From contig JAWUVO010000113.1 in the NCBI GenBank assembly GCA_034112325.1, positions 1-18,448 of the forward strand: DNA of 18,448 bases. The letters run 5' to 3'. Positions 1-7,894 of the stretch are shown here, in pieces. The notes below the pieces were generated by a model that saw only the letters and a program-made list of their open reading frames with translations, made no database searches and was not told the origin of the DNA. Source of the stretch: Bermanella sp034112325. GTDB taxonomy: Bacteria; Pseudomonadota; Gammaproteobacteria; Pseudomonadales; Oceanobacteraceae. Every line of letters begins with the position of its first letter. Position 1 is the stretch's first letter. The position numbers were made by a program, and so were the translations under genes.

Positions 1-901
1 CTGATCGGGCCACCGCATACAATCCAATCACAGGCGTATTCATGGCAACCGCTATATGAGCTGGGCCGGTGTCGGGGGCAATTAGGCAATCTACTTCACC
101 TAACAGGGCGGCTATTTGTTTGTGTTTAGTTTTACCCACTAAGTTATCGATTGGGGTTTTGGCTAAAGCTTGAATGTCCTCTGCCAATTTAATTTCGTTG
201 GCCGCAGGGCCACCCGTTAATACAAACTCTACATCATACTTAGCAGATGCTTGATCGATCAGCTGCGCGTAGTGCTCGGCCTTCCAAGTACGCTCGGCCT
301 TACTGGCTGCTGCATTAATGGCAACGTATTTACTGCTGATTATTTTTTGTTGGCTTTTAGCCCACGACTTATCCTGTGGGCTAACGTATAGCTGCCAGTC
401 AAAGTCAGCGGCATCAGTGGGTGTATTAATACCCAAGTAGCGAGCGAACCCCATAAAACCTTCAGCAAGATGTTGATCGGCTGGTGGGATCTGTTCTTTG
501 ACAAAAAATGAATGCAGGTCTTTGGCGCGGCCATTATCAAAGCCAATTTTTCGTTTGGCATTAATATGCGGGTAAATAAGGTTGGTTCTAAAACTGGCCT
601 GAGCTGCAATTAAAATATCGAATTCATATTGTTTAAACAGCTTACGCAATTGCAAATAATCTTTTATCTTTTGCGGCTTTTTAATCACTAAAAACTCGAT
701 GCCTTCAAGCCCTTCTAATAAAGGGAAAACGGCCGAGCTGGTGATCCAAGTAATGCGGCAGTTAGGCCAAGCGTTTTGCAGTGCACGAACCATAGGAATG
801 GCCAGCACCACATCGCCAAGTGCCGACATGCGGAAAAAGGCAATGTGCTTAGGAGTATCTATTGCTGGGGTCGATATTGATTGTGAAGACATGTCTGCCA
901 T
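1..901 (-). CDS. Glycosyltransferase family 9 protein (LPS heptosyltransferase-like), 3' end outside window
   Basis: Reading the minus strand from the ATG at 901 gives 300 codons with no stop before the window edge, so the gene is truncated only by the window. The N-terminal region has FRMSALGD (residues 23-30), the nucleotide-sugar transferase start motif of GT9 enzymes. Near residue 275 is APDTGPAHIA, the conserved GT9 donor-site motif, followed by PVIGLYA. Family members transfer heptose or similar sugars to the LPS inner core at the cytoplasmic face of the inner membrane. They are usually about 340-360 residues, so roughly 50 are missing here. A second in-frame ATG lies at 892. No strong ribosome site precedes either, but a perfect TATAAT sits just upstream. 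Fold and family are confident. The exact sugar and acceptor (WaaC, WaaF, WaaQ type or other) cannot be told. Confidence 0.88.
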   Translation of the reverse strand, partial: MADMSSQSISTPAIDTPKHIAFFRMSALGDVVLAIPMVRALQNAWPNCRITWITSSAVFPLLEGLEGIEFLVIKKPQKIKDYLQLRKLFKQYEFDILIAAQASFRTNLIYPHINAKRKIGFDNGRAKDLHSFFVKEQIPPADQHLAEGFMGFARYLGINTPTDAADFDWQLYVSPQDKSWAKSQQKIISSKYVAINAAASKAERTWKAEHYAQLIDQASAKYDVEFVLTGGPAANEIKLAEDIQALAKTPIDNLVGKTKHKQIAALLGEVDCLIAPDTGPAHIAVAMNTPVIGLYAVARS

Positions 902-924
902 ACGTTAACCATGAATATGCAGGC

Positions 925-953
925 ATTATAACCCAAGTAAATGAGATGTACCT
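925..953 (-). promoter_or_regulatory. Probable promoter of the GT9 gene
   Basis: On the minus strand a perfect -10 hexamer TATAAT lies at 930-925, which would start transcription near 918, about 17 bases before the ATG at 901. The -35 region, around 948-953, matches the consensus poorly, so this is a partial promoter call. It lies in the 84-base gap after the SDR stop, where no terminator is visible, so readthrough from the SDR gene is also possible. Confidence 0.35.
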
Positions 954-985
954 GCTATAAGGCGTGCGATATTCCCTGACAAATT

Positions 986-1783
986 TTAGTGCGGAACGTC
1001 ACTTGACCCTGCAGCCGCCACTTGCCCACCATCTAATACCAGCGTATTACCAGTCATCCAAGCCGAGGCCCGCGATGATAAATAAATAGCGGCTCCGGCT
1101 GCATCTTTTGCATCACCCATACGACCACGAGGTAAGTTACCCGTTAGCTGAGCACTTACTACTTCATCGTTAGCTAAAAATGCAGTCATGTTGCTGGGAA
1201 AAAACCCAGGGGCAATGGCGTTCACATTAATATTACTTGGGGCTAGGTCTACTGCTAGGTGTTTAGTTAAATGAATAACGGCCGCTTTACTAGACGTGTA
1301 AGAATACGTTTGCATGCCCGGGTGGGTTAATCCATTAACCGATGCAATATTAATCACTCGGGCAGGGTCTTCGTAGGTGGCGGCTTGTTTAAGTGCAGGC
1401 GCTAGCTGTTGAGTTAAAAAGAATAATGACTTGACGTTTAAGTCCATTACTTTATCCCATGCTGACTCGGTAAAGTCTTCGAATGGCGCTCCCCAAGATG
1501 CCCCTGCATTATTAATTAGTATGTCTATTTTTTCCTCACGTTGTTTTATTTCATCAGCAAAAGCAATTACACCTTCATTACTTGAAAGGTCAGAGCGAAT
1601 AGCAATACATTCACCTAGCTTACCAAGTGTTTGCTGAGCGGCATTAAGTTCGGCTTCTTTTCTGGCGGTGATATAAACTTTTGCGCCGTTTTCTAATAAG
1701 CCTTGTGCCATCATGGCGCCTATGCCGCGCGAGCCGCCAGTAATAACAGCTATTTTTCCGGCCACATCAAATAAGTTTTTCAT
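986..1783 (-). CDS. Short-chain dehydrogenase/reductase, RhlG-like (classical SDR)
   Basis: This is a 265-residue classical SDR. The NAD(P)-binding motif TGGSRGIG is at residues 15-22 and NNAG at 91-94. The catalytic tetrad is N116, S148, Y162 and K166 (YTSSK), and the C-terminal MTGNTLVLDGG matches SDR oligomerisation segments. Overall it resembles RhlG, the NADPH-dependent 3-ketoacyl reductase of Pseudomonas, including the stretches TARKEAE, SDLSS and NNAGASWGA. The likely role is reduction of a 3-oxoacyl-CoA or -ACP, or oxidation in the reverse sense. The substrate is not determined by sequence. An AGGA ribosome site precedes the ATG. The gene is separated from yghU by a terminator, so it probably has its own promoter in 1784-1867. 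The fatty-acid context elsewhere in the window fits an acyl substrate, but that is inference. Confidence 0.9.
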   Translation of the reverse strand: MKNLFDVAGKIAVITGGSRGIGAMMAQGLLENGAKVYITARKEAELNAAQQTLGKLGECIAIRSDLSSNEGVIAFADEIKQREEKIDILINNAGASWGAPFEDFTESAWDKVMDLNVKSLFFLTQQLAPALKQAATYEDPARVINIASVNGLTHPGMQTYSYTSSKAAVIHLTKHLAVDLAPSNINVNAIAPGFFPSNMTAFLANDEVVSAQLTGNLPRGRMGDAKDAAGAAIYLSSRASAWMTGNTLVLDGGQVAAAGSSDVPH

Positions 1784-1867
1784 TAATAAATCCTGCTCTA
1801 ATATTTTATTTTTATTACTTTATATGCGATCAAACTATCATATTTTATCGTGTTTTGTCGTCAAATA

Positions 1868-1893
1868 AAAAAGCCCGAATACAATTCGGGCTT
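1868..1893 (-). terminator. Rho-independent terminator of yghU
   Basis: A 10-bp stem (1871-1880 with 1884-1893) encloses a 3-base loop. On the minus strand it is followed by a run of T. It lies 34 bases past the yghU stop and upstream of the SDR gene, so it should isolate the two transcription units. Confidence 0.85.
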
Positions 1894-1926
1894 TAGTTTA
1901 GAGCGGCTAGTTATTGCTTCAATACT

Positions 1927-2766
1927 TTATTTAAAGTCAGCCGCACTATGGCGTTCTATTAATTGCTGGTCTGGCTCGCCCCAACTTTTATTGACTATAC
2001 GTCCTCTTTTAACCGCTGGACGCTGAGCAATTTCATCGGTCCATCGAATCACATTTTTATAGGTATGGGCTTCAATAAATTCAGCCGCTTCGTATACTTC
2101 ATTTTTAACCAAGGCACCGTACCAAGGCCAAATAGCCATATCGGCGATTGTGTACTCGTCGCCTGCTATAAATTTATTATTGGCAAGCTGTTTGTCTAGC
2201 ACATCTAACTGGCGCTTTACCTCCATGGTGTAGCGGTCAATTGGGTATTGATATTTTTCTGGAGCGTAAGCATAAAAATGGCCGAAACCACCACCTAACA
2301 TTGGTGTTGCCCCCATTTGCCAAAACAACCAAGACATCACTTCTGCACGCTGTGCAGGCTCTACTGGTAAAAATACATTAAACTTTTCGGCTAAATAAAC
2401 AAGAATGGCACCCGATTCAAAAATACGCGTGGGTGGTGTGGTACTCATATCTAACAACGCAGGAATCTTTGAGTTAGGGTTTATCTCTACAAACTCATTA
2501 CCAAACTGCTCACCTTCCATTATGTTAATTAAATATGCATCGTACTCAGCTTCTTTAATACCTAATTCAACCAGCTCTTCAAGCATAACAGTGGTTTTTA
2601 CCCCGTTAGGCGTGGCCAGTGAATATAACTGAAACGGATGCTCTCCCACTGGAAGAGCTTTATCATGAGTAGCACCCGCTATAGGGCGGTTAATGTTTGC
2701 AAATTTGCCACCATTACCGGGATCCCATTTCCAAACTTTTGGCGGTGTATAAGTTGGGTCTGACAT
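1927..2766 (-). CDS. yghU: Glutathione transferase/disulfide-bond reductase YghU (Nu class)
   Basis: The 279 residues align along nearly their whole length with E. coli YghU (288 aa). Shared segments include FANINRP near residue 23, LPVGEHP, NPNSKIPAL (96-104) and RGRIVN near the C-terminus. TPNG at 52-55 carries Thr52 and Asn54, the residues that contact glutathione thiols in Nu-class enzymes. The thioredoxin-fold domain covers about 45-130 and the all-helical domain about 135-250, with the FIAGDEYTIADMAIWP motif. YghU binds two glutathione molecules per site and shows GSH-dependent disulfide reductase and organic hydroperoxide activity in the cytosol. AAGGAT precedes the ATG at good spacing. 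It is divergent from the crotonase gene and ends in its own terminator, so it is probably monocistronic. Confidence 0.95.
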   Translation of the reverse strand: MSDPTYTPPKVWKWDPGNGGKFANINRPIAGATHDKALPVGEHPFQLYSLATPNGVKTTVMLEELVELGIKEAEYDAYLINIMEGEQFGNEFVEINPNSKIPALLDMSTTPPTRIFESGAILVYLAEKFNVFLPVEPAQRAEVMSWLFWQMGATPMLGGGFGHFYAYAPEKYQYPIDRYTMEVKRQLDVLDKQLANNKFIAGDEYTIADMAIWPWYGALVKNEVYEAAEFIEAHTYKNVIRWTDEIAQRPAVKRGRIVNKSWGEPDQQLIERHSAADFK

Positions 2767-2885
2767 ATTTGATCCTTTATGATGATAAGCAAGTATTGAA
2801 AGTTGATCTAATGTAGACCTTTTTTATGGGGATAGGTAGCCGTCAATGCAAGTGGATTAGACTGTTTCAAATTACAGTAAACCCT

Positions 2886-2913
2886 TTATCCACCTATGGA
2901 TGCCTGTGGATTA
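2886..2913. promoter_or_regulatory. Pair of inverted DnaA-box-like motifs
   Basis: TTATCCACC on the plus strand (2886-2894) and TAATCCACA on the minus strand (2905-2913) each match the DnaA box TTATCCACA at 8 of 9 bases and face each other. Their cores form an inverted repeat, ATCCAC (2888-2893) and GTGGAT (2906-2911). A weaker third copy (7 of 9) is at 2851-2859 on the minus strand. They sit in the divergent yghU/crotonase control region. They could be DnaA sites, an operator for another regulator, or chance. Confidence 0.3.
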
Positions 2914-2920
2914 TTTAACA

Positions 2921-2949
2921 TTAATATGTAGCGCATGTTGATATACAAT
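2921..2949 (+). promoter_or_regulatory. Candidate sigma-70 promoter of the crotonase gene
   Basis: TTAATA (2921-2926) and TACAAT (2944-2949) are separated by 17 bases, with 4/6 and 5/6 matches to consensus. The start site would be near 2956, about 30 bases before the ATG at 2987. The call rests on consensus matching alone. Confidence 0.35.
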
Positions 2950-2986
2950 AGCGCTCATAAATAGCCAACATTACGCAGGTATTACC

Positions 2987-3670
2987 ATGTCCACCATGAC
3001 GTTAGAGCTTAAAGAAGGCGTTCATGTCTTAACTCTCACCAATAACGAAAAAGAAAATACATTCACATTAGACGTTTTGCATGAATATTTGGCAGCATTT
3101 GAACAGGTAGAAAATTACCAGGGTAATACTGCTTTACTGATTACCTGCGAAGGCGAAAAAACCTTTTCTAATGGAATTAACTTAAATTGGTTTATGGGTA
3201 ATTCTACGCAACAAGAAAAGGACGCTTTTCCAGATACTATAGATAAGGTCTACGTTGCTCTGGCAACACTAAATGCTCCCACTGTTATTTGTATGAACGG
3301 CAACACATATGCGGGTGGAGCAATACTGGCAGCGTGTGGCGATTTTAGGGTAATGCGCGCCGACCGTGGTCGCTACTGTTTTCCCGAAGTGAATATTAAC
3401 ATTCCATTTCGACCAAAGATGCACACGGTTTTAGACTTGTATCATAACCAACAAGTGCTTAAAGAAATGATGCTTTTAGGTAGCGCAAAAACAGGCGCAG
3501 AGTGTTTAGCCGCTGGGTTCGTAGATTACTTGTACCCGCTTGAAGAGCTTCAAGATAAAGCGTTTCAATTGGCTAAGACATTAAAAAGTAAAAACAGAAA
3601 AACCTACTCTACTATTAAACAGGGTTTACGCGAGAAATTGTTTAGCTACCGTGCTGAGTTTGAACTTTAA
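2987..3670 (+). CDS. Crotonase-fold enoyl-CoA isomerase/hydratase family protein
   Basis: The 227 residues form a compact crotonase-fold protein, shorter than typical enoyl-CoA hydratases (about 257-290). Oxyanion-hole segments are FSNGINL (about 60-66) and YAGGAIL (108-114). Of the two hydratase glutamates, the second is present as E134 in CFPEVNI. The first is replaced by I113 in the AGGAILAACGD segment. Loss of the first and retention of the second is the pattern of delta3,delta2-enoyl-CoA isomerases, so an isomerase that shifts double bonds of unsaturated acyl-CoAs during beta-oxidation is more likely than a hydratase. An AGG ribosome site lies 7 bases before the ATG at 2987; a second in-frame ATG is at 2996. 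It converges on the TetR gene 29 bases away. Confidence 0.85.
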   Translation: MSTMTLELKEGVHVLTLTNNEKENTFTLDVLHEYLAAFEQVENYQGNTALLITCEGEKTFSNGINLNWFMGNSTQQEKDAFPDTIDKVYVALATLNAPTVICMNGNTYAGGAILAACGDFRVMRADRGRYCFPEVNINIPFRPKMHTVLDLYHNQQVLKEMMLLGSAKTGAECLAAGFVDYLYPLEELQDKAFQLAKTLKSKNRKTYSTIKQGLREKLFSYRAEFEL

Positions 3671-3699
3671 ATGCTTTGAATTTTAAATACTTAGCTAGC

Positions 3700-4290
3700 T
3701 CACAAGTCAGCCATTAAACGCTTCACTGTTGCTTTTATAGTTTCGCTGGCTTGCTCACTGGTAAGCCCTTGAGCCGAGGTTAGAGTTAACCAGTAGTCAA
3801 AACTCATACAGCCATTAATGGCATTGAATATGGTTATGTCTGTTGTCTCGTTTATTGGCAAAATATCTTCTAATACTTTTTTTTCAAGACTGTTCCAATA
3901 TGCTACATCCTGTCGAATAAATTCAGATGTATGTTTATGAAATTTTGCCGCCACTCGGTAGGGGGCAATCATCTGATAAATAGATACTTTACGATCCAGA
4001 AGATCTAAGGTTTTTTCTTGCCAATTAGCACCTTTAATTGGCTTTTTAAATTCAGGCATGAATATGCGCTGAATTTCCACTGACAATTCACGAAATAATA
4101 ATTCCATCTCGTTAAAACGACGAAATACAGTGCGTAAACCAACTCCAGCTCTTGATGCTACTGTTTCTGCACTGGGTTCTAAACAACCTTCACGAATTAG
4201 CTGCAGCATCGCCTCAACAATTTTTTGCCGACTGTCGTTGGTGCGTTGCTTGCGCCCGTCTAATTCTTTCTGGGATTCTAAATAAGGCAT
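3700..4290 (-). CDS. TetR/AcrR family transcriptional regulator
   Basis: This is a 196-residue protein with a TetR-type N-terminal DNA-binding domain at about residues 18-65. The helix-turn-helix reads SAETVASRAGVGLRTVFRRF (40-59), followed by a helical ligand-binding and dimerisation domain whose ligand cannot be predicted. The N-terminus is charged and slightly extended (LDGRKQRTNDSRQ). It lies 45 bases downstream of glmS on the same strand and could be cotranscribed. No convincing ribosome site precedes the ATG. It converges with the crotonase gene, so control of acyl-CoA metabolism genes including that neighbour is plausible but only inferred. Confidence 0.88.
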   Translation of the reverse strand: MPYLESQKELDGRKQRTNDSRQKIVEAMLQLIREGCLEPSAETVASRAGVGLRTVFRRFNEMELLFRELSVEIQRIFMPEFKKPIKGANWQEKTLDLLDRKVSIYQMIAPYRVAAKFHKHTSEFIRQDVAYWNSLEKKVLEDILPINETTDITIFNAINGCMSFDYWLTLTSAQGLTSEQASETIKATVKRLMADL

Positions 4291-4335
4291 TGCTTTGACT
4301 TCAACAAATTAGATATTGTCACAAGTATGCCATAA

Positions 4336-6168
4336 TCATTCAACCGTTACCGATTTAGCTAGGTTACGAGGCTGATCAACATCGGTGCCCTTTAATACCG
4401 CTACATGGTAGCTGAGTAACTGTAATGGAATGATGTATAAGATCGGTTCCATTAAACCGCTCACAGACGGCATGCTTAGTACCTTCATATTATCAGTAGG
4501 TTTAACATTGGCCCTTTCATCGGCAAATACAAACAATTCTCCTCCACGGGCACGAACTTCTTCTAAATTAGATTTTAATTTATCTAACAGATCGTTGTGT
4601 GGCGCTACCGCAATAATTGGCGTGTCTTTATCGACCAAGGCTAAAGGCCCATGTTTTAGTTCACCTGCTGGGTAAGCTTCGGCATGTATGTATGAAATTT
4701 CTTTTAACTTCAACGCACCTTCCATGGCAATTGGATACATGGCACCACGGCCCAAAAATAAACCATTATGTTTATCGGCAAAATCTTGCGCTATGCGCTC
4801 GATATCAGCATCCATCGCGATAGCTTTTTCAATTAACTCGGGCATTTTTGCTAAGTCGGCAATTATTTCTTCTTCTACTTGAGGCACCATGCCATGTCGA
4901 CGTCCAAGGGCAATGGTTAGTAACATTAAAACCACCAACTGAGAGGTAAATGCTTTGGTCGATGCCACGCCAATTTCAGGCCCTGCGTTTGTCATAATTG
5001 CTAGGTCTGATTCACGCACCAACGATGAACCAGGCACATTACAAATACTTAAACTGGCAGTGAAGCCGATTTCTTTTGCTTTACGCAGTGCCGCTAAAGT
5101 ATCCGCTGTTTCTCCAGATTGCGAGATAGTGATAAATAAGCTGTTAGGCAACGCCACTGTTTTACGATAACGATACTCACTGGCAACTTCTACTTGGCAA
5201 GGAATACCCACCAGGCTCTCGATCCAATATTTGGCCACCATACCTGAATGAAATGATGTGCCGCATGCAATAATTTGCACCGCTTCGGTTTTATCAAACA
5301 CTTCTTTTGCTTTGATTCCAAAGGCTTGTTCTAACAAACGTGTTTTATTAATTCGGCCCTCTAAACAATTGCGTACTACATCTGGCTGTTCGTAAATTTC
5401 TTTCATCATGTAATGACGGAATTCACCTTTATCAGCGATGTCCATCTTATGTTCAAATACGTTTACCTCGTGTATTACCTCAGAGTTATCAGCATCCCAA
5501 ATACGCACTTGGTCGGTGGTTAACTCGGCAACATCACCTTCATCTAAAAAGATAAAACGGTCGGTAACTTGCAATAAAGCCAGCTGATCAGACGCAATAA
5601 AGTGTTCGCCACTGCCTACACCAATTACCAGTGGAGACCCTTGACGAGCCGCGACCAATATACCTGGATGGTCAGCGCTGATTACGCCTAATGCATATGC
5701 CCCATCTAAACGGGTGATGGTTTCTTTAACTGCATCACTAAGAGACGATATTTTTTGCAGGTTTTGGTGCAGTAAATGAACAATGACTTCAGTATCAGTT
5801 TGAGATTTAAACACGTAGCCCGCTGCTTGCAGCTCTTCTCGCAGCTCTTCATGGTTTTCAATGATGCCGTTATGCACAATTACTAAACGCTCGCCCGACA
5901 TATGAGGGTGAGAGTTTCCTTGCGAAGGCTTACCGTGTGTTGCCCAGCGAGTATGGGCAATACCTGTCTTGCCTGAAAAAGGCTCGGCTTTTAATCCGTC
6001 TTCTAGTTCTTTTACTTTGCCCATTCGACGACAACGCTCAATAACACCCGCATCGGTCAACACGGCTAATCCAGCACTGTCATATCCACGATACTCAAGA
6101 CGGCGTAAGCCTTCTAAAAGAATTTCGTTTACATCACGATTTGCGATACCACCAACTATTCCACACAT
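4336..6168 (-). CDS. glmS: Glutamine--fructose-6-phosphate aminotransferase (isomerizing)
   Basis: The 610 residues match the E. coli length (609). The N-terminus MCGIVGG places the nucleophile Cys2 for glutamine hydrolysis, exposed after Met removal. Family motifs of the class II amidotransferase domain follow, HTRWATHGKPS and HNGIIENH. Two SIS sugar-isomerase domains follow, with CGTSFHSG and SQSGETADT in the first and EISYIHAEAYPAGELKHGP in the second. The C-terminus DQPRNLAKSVTVE is the conserved tail with the fructose-6-phosphate lysine (Lys605). The enzyme makes glucosamine-6-phosphate, the first step to UDP-GlcNAc, in the cytosol. AAGGAA precedes the ATG. It follows glmU with a 172-base gap filled largely by REP-like palindromes, which may uncouple its expression from glmU. 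No glmS ribozyme is apparent. Confidence 0.98.
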   Translation of the reverse strand: MCGIVGGIANRDVNEILLEGLRRLEYRGYDSAGLAVLTDAGVIERCRRMGKVKELEDGLKAEPFSGKTGIAHTRWATHGKPSQGNSHPHMSGERLVIVHNGIIENHEELREELQAAGYVFKSQTDTEVIVHLLHQNLQKISSLSDAVKETITRLDGAYALGVISADHPGILVAARQGSPLVIGVGSGEHFIASDQLALLQVTDRFIFLDEGDVAELTTDQVRIWDADNSEVIHEVNVFEHKMDIADKGEFRHYMMKEIYEQPDVVRNCLEGRINKTRLLEQAFGIKAKEVFDKTEAVQIIACGTSFHSGMVAKYWIESLVGIPCQVEVASEYRYRKTVALPNSLFITISQSGETADTLAALRKAKEIGFTASLSICNVPGSSLVRESDLAIMTNAGPEIGVASTKAFTSQLVVLMLLTIALGRRHGMVPQVEEEIIADLAKMPELIEKAIAMDADIERIAQDFADKHNGLFLGRGAMYPIAMEGALKLKEISYIHAEAYPAGELKHGPLALVDKDTPIIAVAPHNDLLDKLKSNLEEVRARGGELFVFADERANVKPTDNMKVLSMPSVSGLMEPILYIIPLQLLSYHVAVLKGTDVDQPRNLAKSVTVE

Positions 6169-6189
6169 ACAATCTATTCCTTTATATTC

Positions 6190-6218
6190 GGTTGGAGCTT
6201 GCTTGCAAGCGAAAGTAG
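6190..6218 (+). repeat. REP-like palindromic repeat, copy A
   Basis: The copy contains the core AGCTTGCTTGCAAGCGAA preceded by GTTGG and followed by AG. The core can fold as GCTTGC/GCAAGC with a very tight loop. Layout and flanks resemble Pseudomonas REP elements (GGAGC, stem, GCGAAAG). It lies in the opposite orientation to copies B and C. Confidence 0.75.
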
Positions 6219-6274
6219 CAAAGATTAATTAAATCTAAGCATCGCTAGTTCTGCTCTTTTGCTATCTTCAATAT

Positions 6275-6300
6275 CTTCGCTTGCAAGCAAGCTGCTACCT
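6275..6300 (-). repeat. REP-like palindromic repeat, copy B
   Basis: It is inverted relative to copy A and has the same 18-base core. The flank differs: GGTAGC replaces GGTTGG beside the core, and the far side reads GAAG. The palindromic core is offset by 32 bases from that of copy C, so B and C are in tandem. Confidence 0.75.
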
Positions 6301-6305
6301 GGCTT

Positions 6306-6333
6306 CTTTCGCTTGCAAGCAAGCTCCAACCTG
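6306..6333 (-). repeat. REP-like palindromic repeat, copy C
   Basis: It is inverted relative to copy A and nearly identical to it, sharing GGTTGGAGC, the core and GCGAAAG. A and C can pair into a long stem, giving a BIME-like arrangement. It starts 8 bases past the glmU stop codon. Confidence 0.78.
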
Positions 6334-6340
6334 ATTTAAT

Positions 6341-7714
6341 TTATTTTTTAACAGGACGTGTCCAGCTTAAATTCTTTTGTCTTCCACGAGCTATGGCTAA
6401 CTGATCAGCTTCAACTTCTTTGGTAATGGTTGAGCCTGCACCAATGGTGGCGCCAGAGCCAATTTTAACTGGTGCCACTAGCGATGAATTTGAACCAATA
6501 AATGCACCATCGCCGATTTCAGTTTTAAATTTATTAACTCCGTCATAATTACAGGTAATGGTGCCTGCACCAATGTTGGCACCTTTGCCTATTACTGCAT
6601 CGCCAATGTACGTTAGATGGTTAACCTTAGAGCCTTCACCAATGATCGATTTTTTCACTTCGCAAAAGTTACCGACCTTGGCGCCGTTCTCTAATTGGGC
6701 CCCTGGACGTAAACGCGCATAAGGACCAATGTCACAGCCTTCTTTGACAAGTGCATCTTCTAAATGACTGAATGCTTTTACTTTAGTGCCCGCGGCCAGT
6801 GAGGTATTTTTGATAATACAGTTAGCTTCTATGGTAACGCTGTCACCTAAAACAATATTACCTTCTAAGATTACATTGGCGTCGATGACTACATCTCGAC
6901 CGACCTGAATATTGTTAATGCCATTGCCACGAATATCTAACCGCGCAGGGTCTAAAACTGTTACGCCTTTTGCCATAAGTTCGTTTACTAAACGAGCTTG
7001 ATACCAACGCTCAAGTGCCGCTTGTTGAGCTCGGTTATTTACCCCATAAGTTTCTTCAGCAAATTCTGGTTGAATGGTTTGAACGGCAATACCTGCGTTA
7101 ACCGACATTTCAATTACATCGGTTAAATAATATTCGCCTTGAGCATTTTCATTAGAGAGTTTTGGCAACCATTCATGTAATTTTTCAGTAGGAATTGAAA
7201 CAATACCAGTGTTAACTTCGGTGATAGCGAGTTCAGATTCGTTGGCGTCTTTATGCTCTACAATCGCTTTAACGCGGTGATCAGCACCCCGTACAATTCG
7301 ACCATAACCAGTTGGGTCGTCCATTGTTACCGTTAACAGACCGGTTAGATTGTGCTTGGCGATATCTACCAATGCTTGAAGTGTATTACTTTGAATTAGT
7401 GGTACATCACCATACAGAATTAACGTAACACCATCGGCCTGCAAATTTGGTAGCGCCATTTTAACCGCATGACCGGTGCCATTTTGCTCAGTTTGTAGCG
7501 CCCATTGAATGTCTTTGGCATCAGCAAATGTCGCTTTAACGGCTTCCGATCCGTGCCCAATAACCACATGCAATGCTTGAGCTTTTACCACCCGAGCAGC
7601 GTCTAATACGTGGGCCAACATGGGTTTGCCAGCAATTGGGTGCAATACTTTTGGTAAGTCTGACTTCATGCGCGAACCTTGGCCCGCGGCTAATACAACA
7701 ACTTCAATATTCAT
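6341..7714 (-). CDS. glmU: Bifunctional UDP-GlcNAc pyrophosphorylase / glucosamine-1-phosphate acetyltransferase
   Basis: The 457 residues match E. coli GlmU (456). The N-terminal uridyltransferase domain (about 1-229) starts with the nucleotide-binding signature LAAGQGSRMKSDLPKVLH at 8-25, with YGDVPL and the uridine-site segments EQNGTGHA and EVNTGI. The C-terminal left-handed beta-helix (about 250-457) shows hexapeptide repeats and the acetyltransferase signature NHLTYIGDA followed by GAGTITCNYDG. It acetylates GlcN-1-P and then makes UDP-GlcNAc for peptidoglycan and LPS in the cytosol. Only a weak AGAAG lies before the ATG. It is divergent from the TrmB-type gene; in many gammaproteobacteria glmU directly follows atpC, but here it is about 4.8 kb away. 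Confidence 0.98.
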   Translation of the reverse strand: MNIEVVVLAAGQGSRMKSDLPKVLHPIAGKPMLAHVLDAARVVKAQALHVVIGHGSEAVKATFADAKDIQWALQTEQNGTGHAVKMALPNLQADGVTLILYGDVPLIQSNTLQALVDIAKHNLTGLLTVTMDDPTGYGRIVRGADHRVKAIVEHKDANESELAITEVNTGIVSIPTEKLHEWLPKLSNENAQGEYYLTDVIEMSVNAGIAVQTIQPEFAEETYGVNNRAQQAALERWYQARLVNELMAKGVTVLDPARLDIRGNGINNIQVGRDVVIDANVILEGNIVLGDSVTIEANCIIKNTSLAAGTKVKAFSHLEDALVKEGCDIGPYARLRPGAQLENGAKVGNFCEVKKSIIGEGSKVNHLTYIGDAVIGKGANIGAGTITCNYDGVNKFKTEIGDGAFIGSNSSLVAPVKIGSGATIGAGSTITKEVEADQLAIARGRQKNLSWTRPVKK

Positions 7715-7809
7715 TTTTATTTTATTCGCTTCTATGCGTTGGTTGCAGGCATGATTTGTTAATCAAAAAATCAAAAAATCGCCCTAAACCATCCTTTTTA
7801 GTGTTTTCT

Positions 7810-7830
7810 CTGTCTAATTCCGTCAGACAG
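7810..7830. promoter_or_regulatory. Inverted repeat between glmU and the TrmB-type gene
   Basis: CTGTCT (7810-7815) and AGACAG (7825-7830) form 6-bp arms around 9 bases. It lies about 65 bases upstream of the probable TrmB-type start and about 95 bases upstream of glmU. An operator for either gene is possible; nothing else supports it. Confidence 0.25.
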
Positions 7831-7894
7831 TAAAATTAGGTTGCACAGTCTATTTAGATTGGTACGATTTACAATCTACTTTGTCACAAAAATA

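Noticed and set aside
340..609. Minus-strand open frame of about 89 codons
   Set aside because: It overlaps the GT9 gene in another frame, and the GT9 reading has clear family motifs throughout.
6190..6333. Repeats considered as a small CRISPR array
   Set aside because: Only three copies, one inverted relative to the others, with unequal spacing and no cas genes.
6169..6340. glmS ribozyme or riboswitch ahead of glmS
   Set aside because: The gap is largely REP-like palindromes, and no ribozyme-like structure is recognisable; that element is also typical of Gram-positive bacteria.
7841..7894. TTG-initiated 18-residue N-terminal extension of the TrmB-type regulator
   Set aside because: The added residues precede the winged-helix domain without family resemblance, no ribosome site is present, and ATG starts lie at 7895 and 7904.
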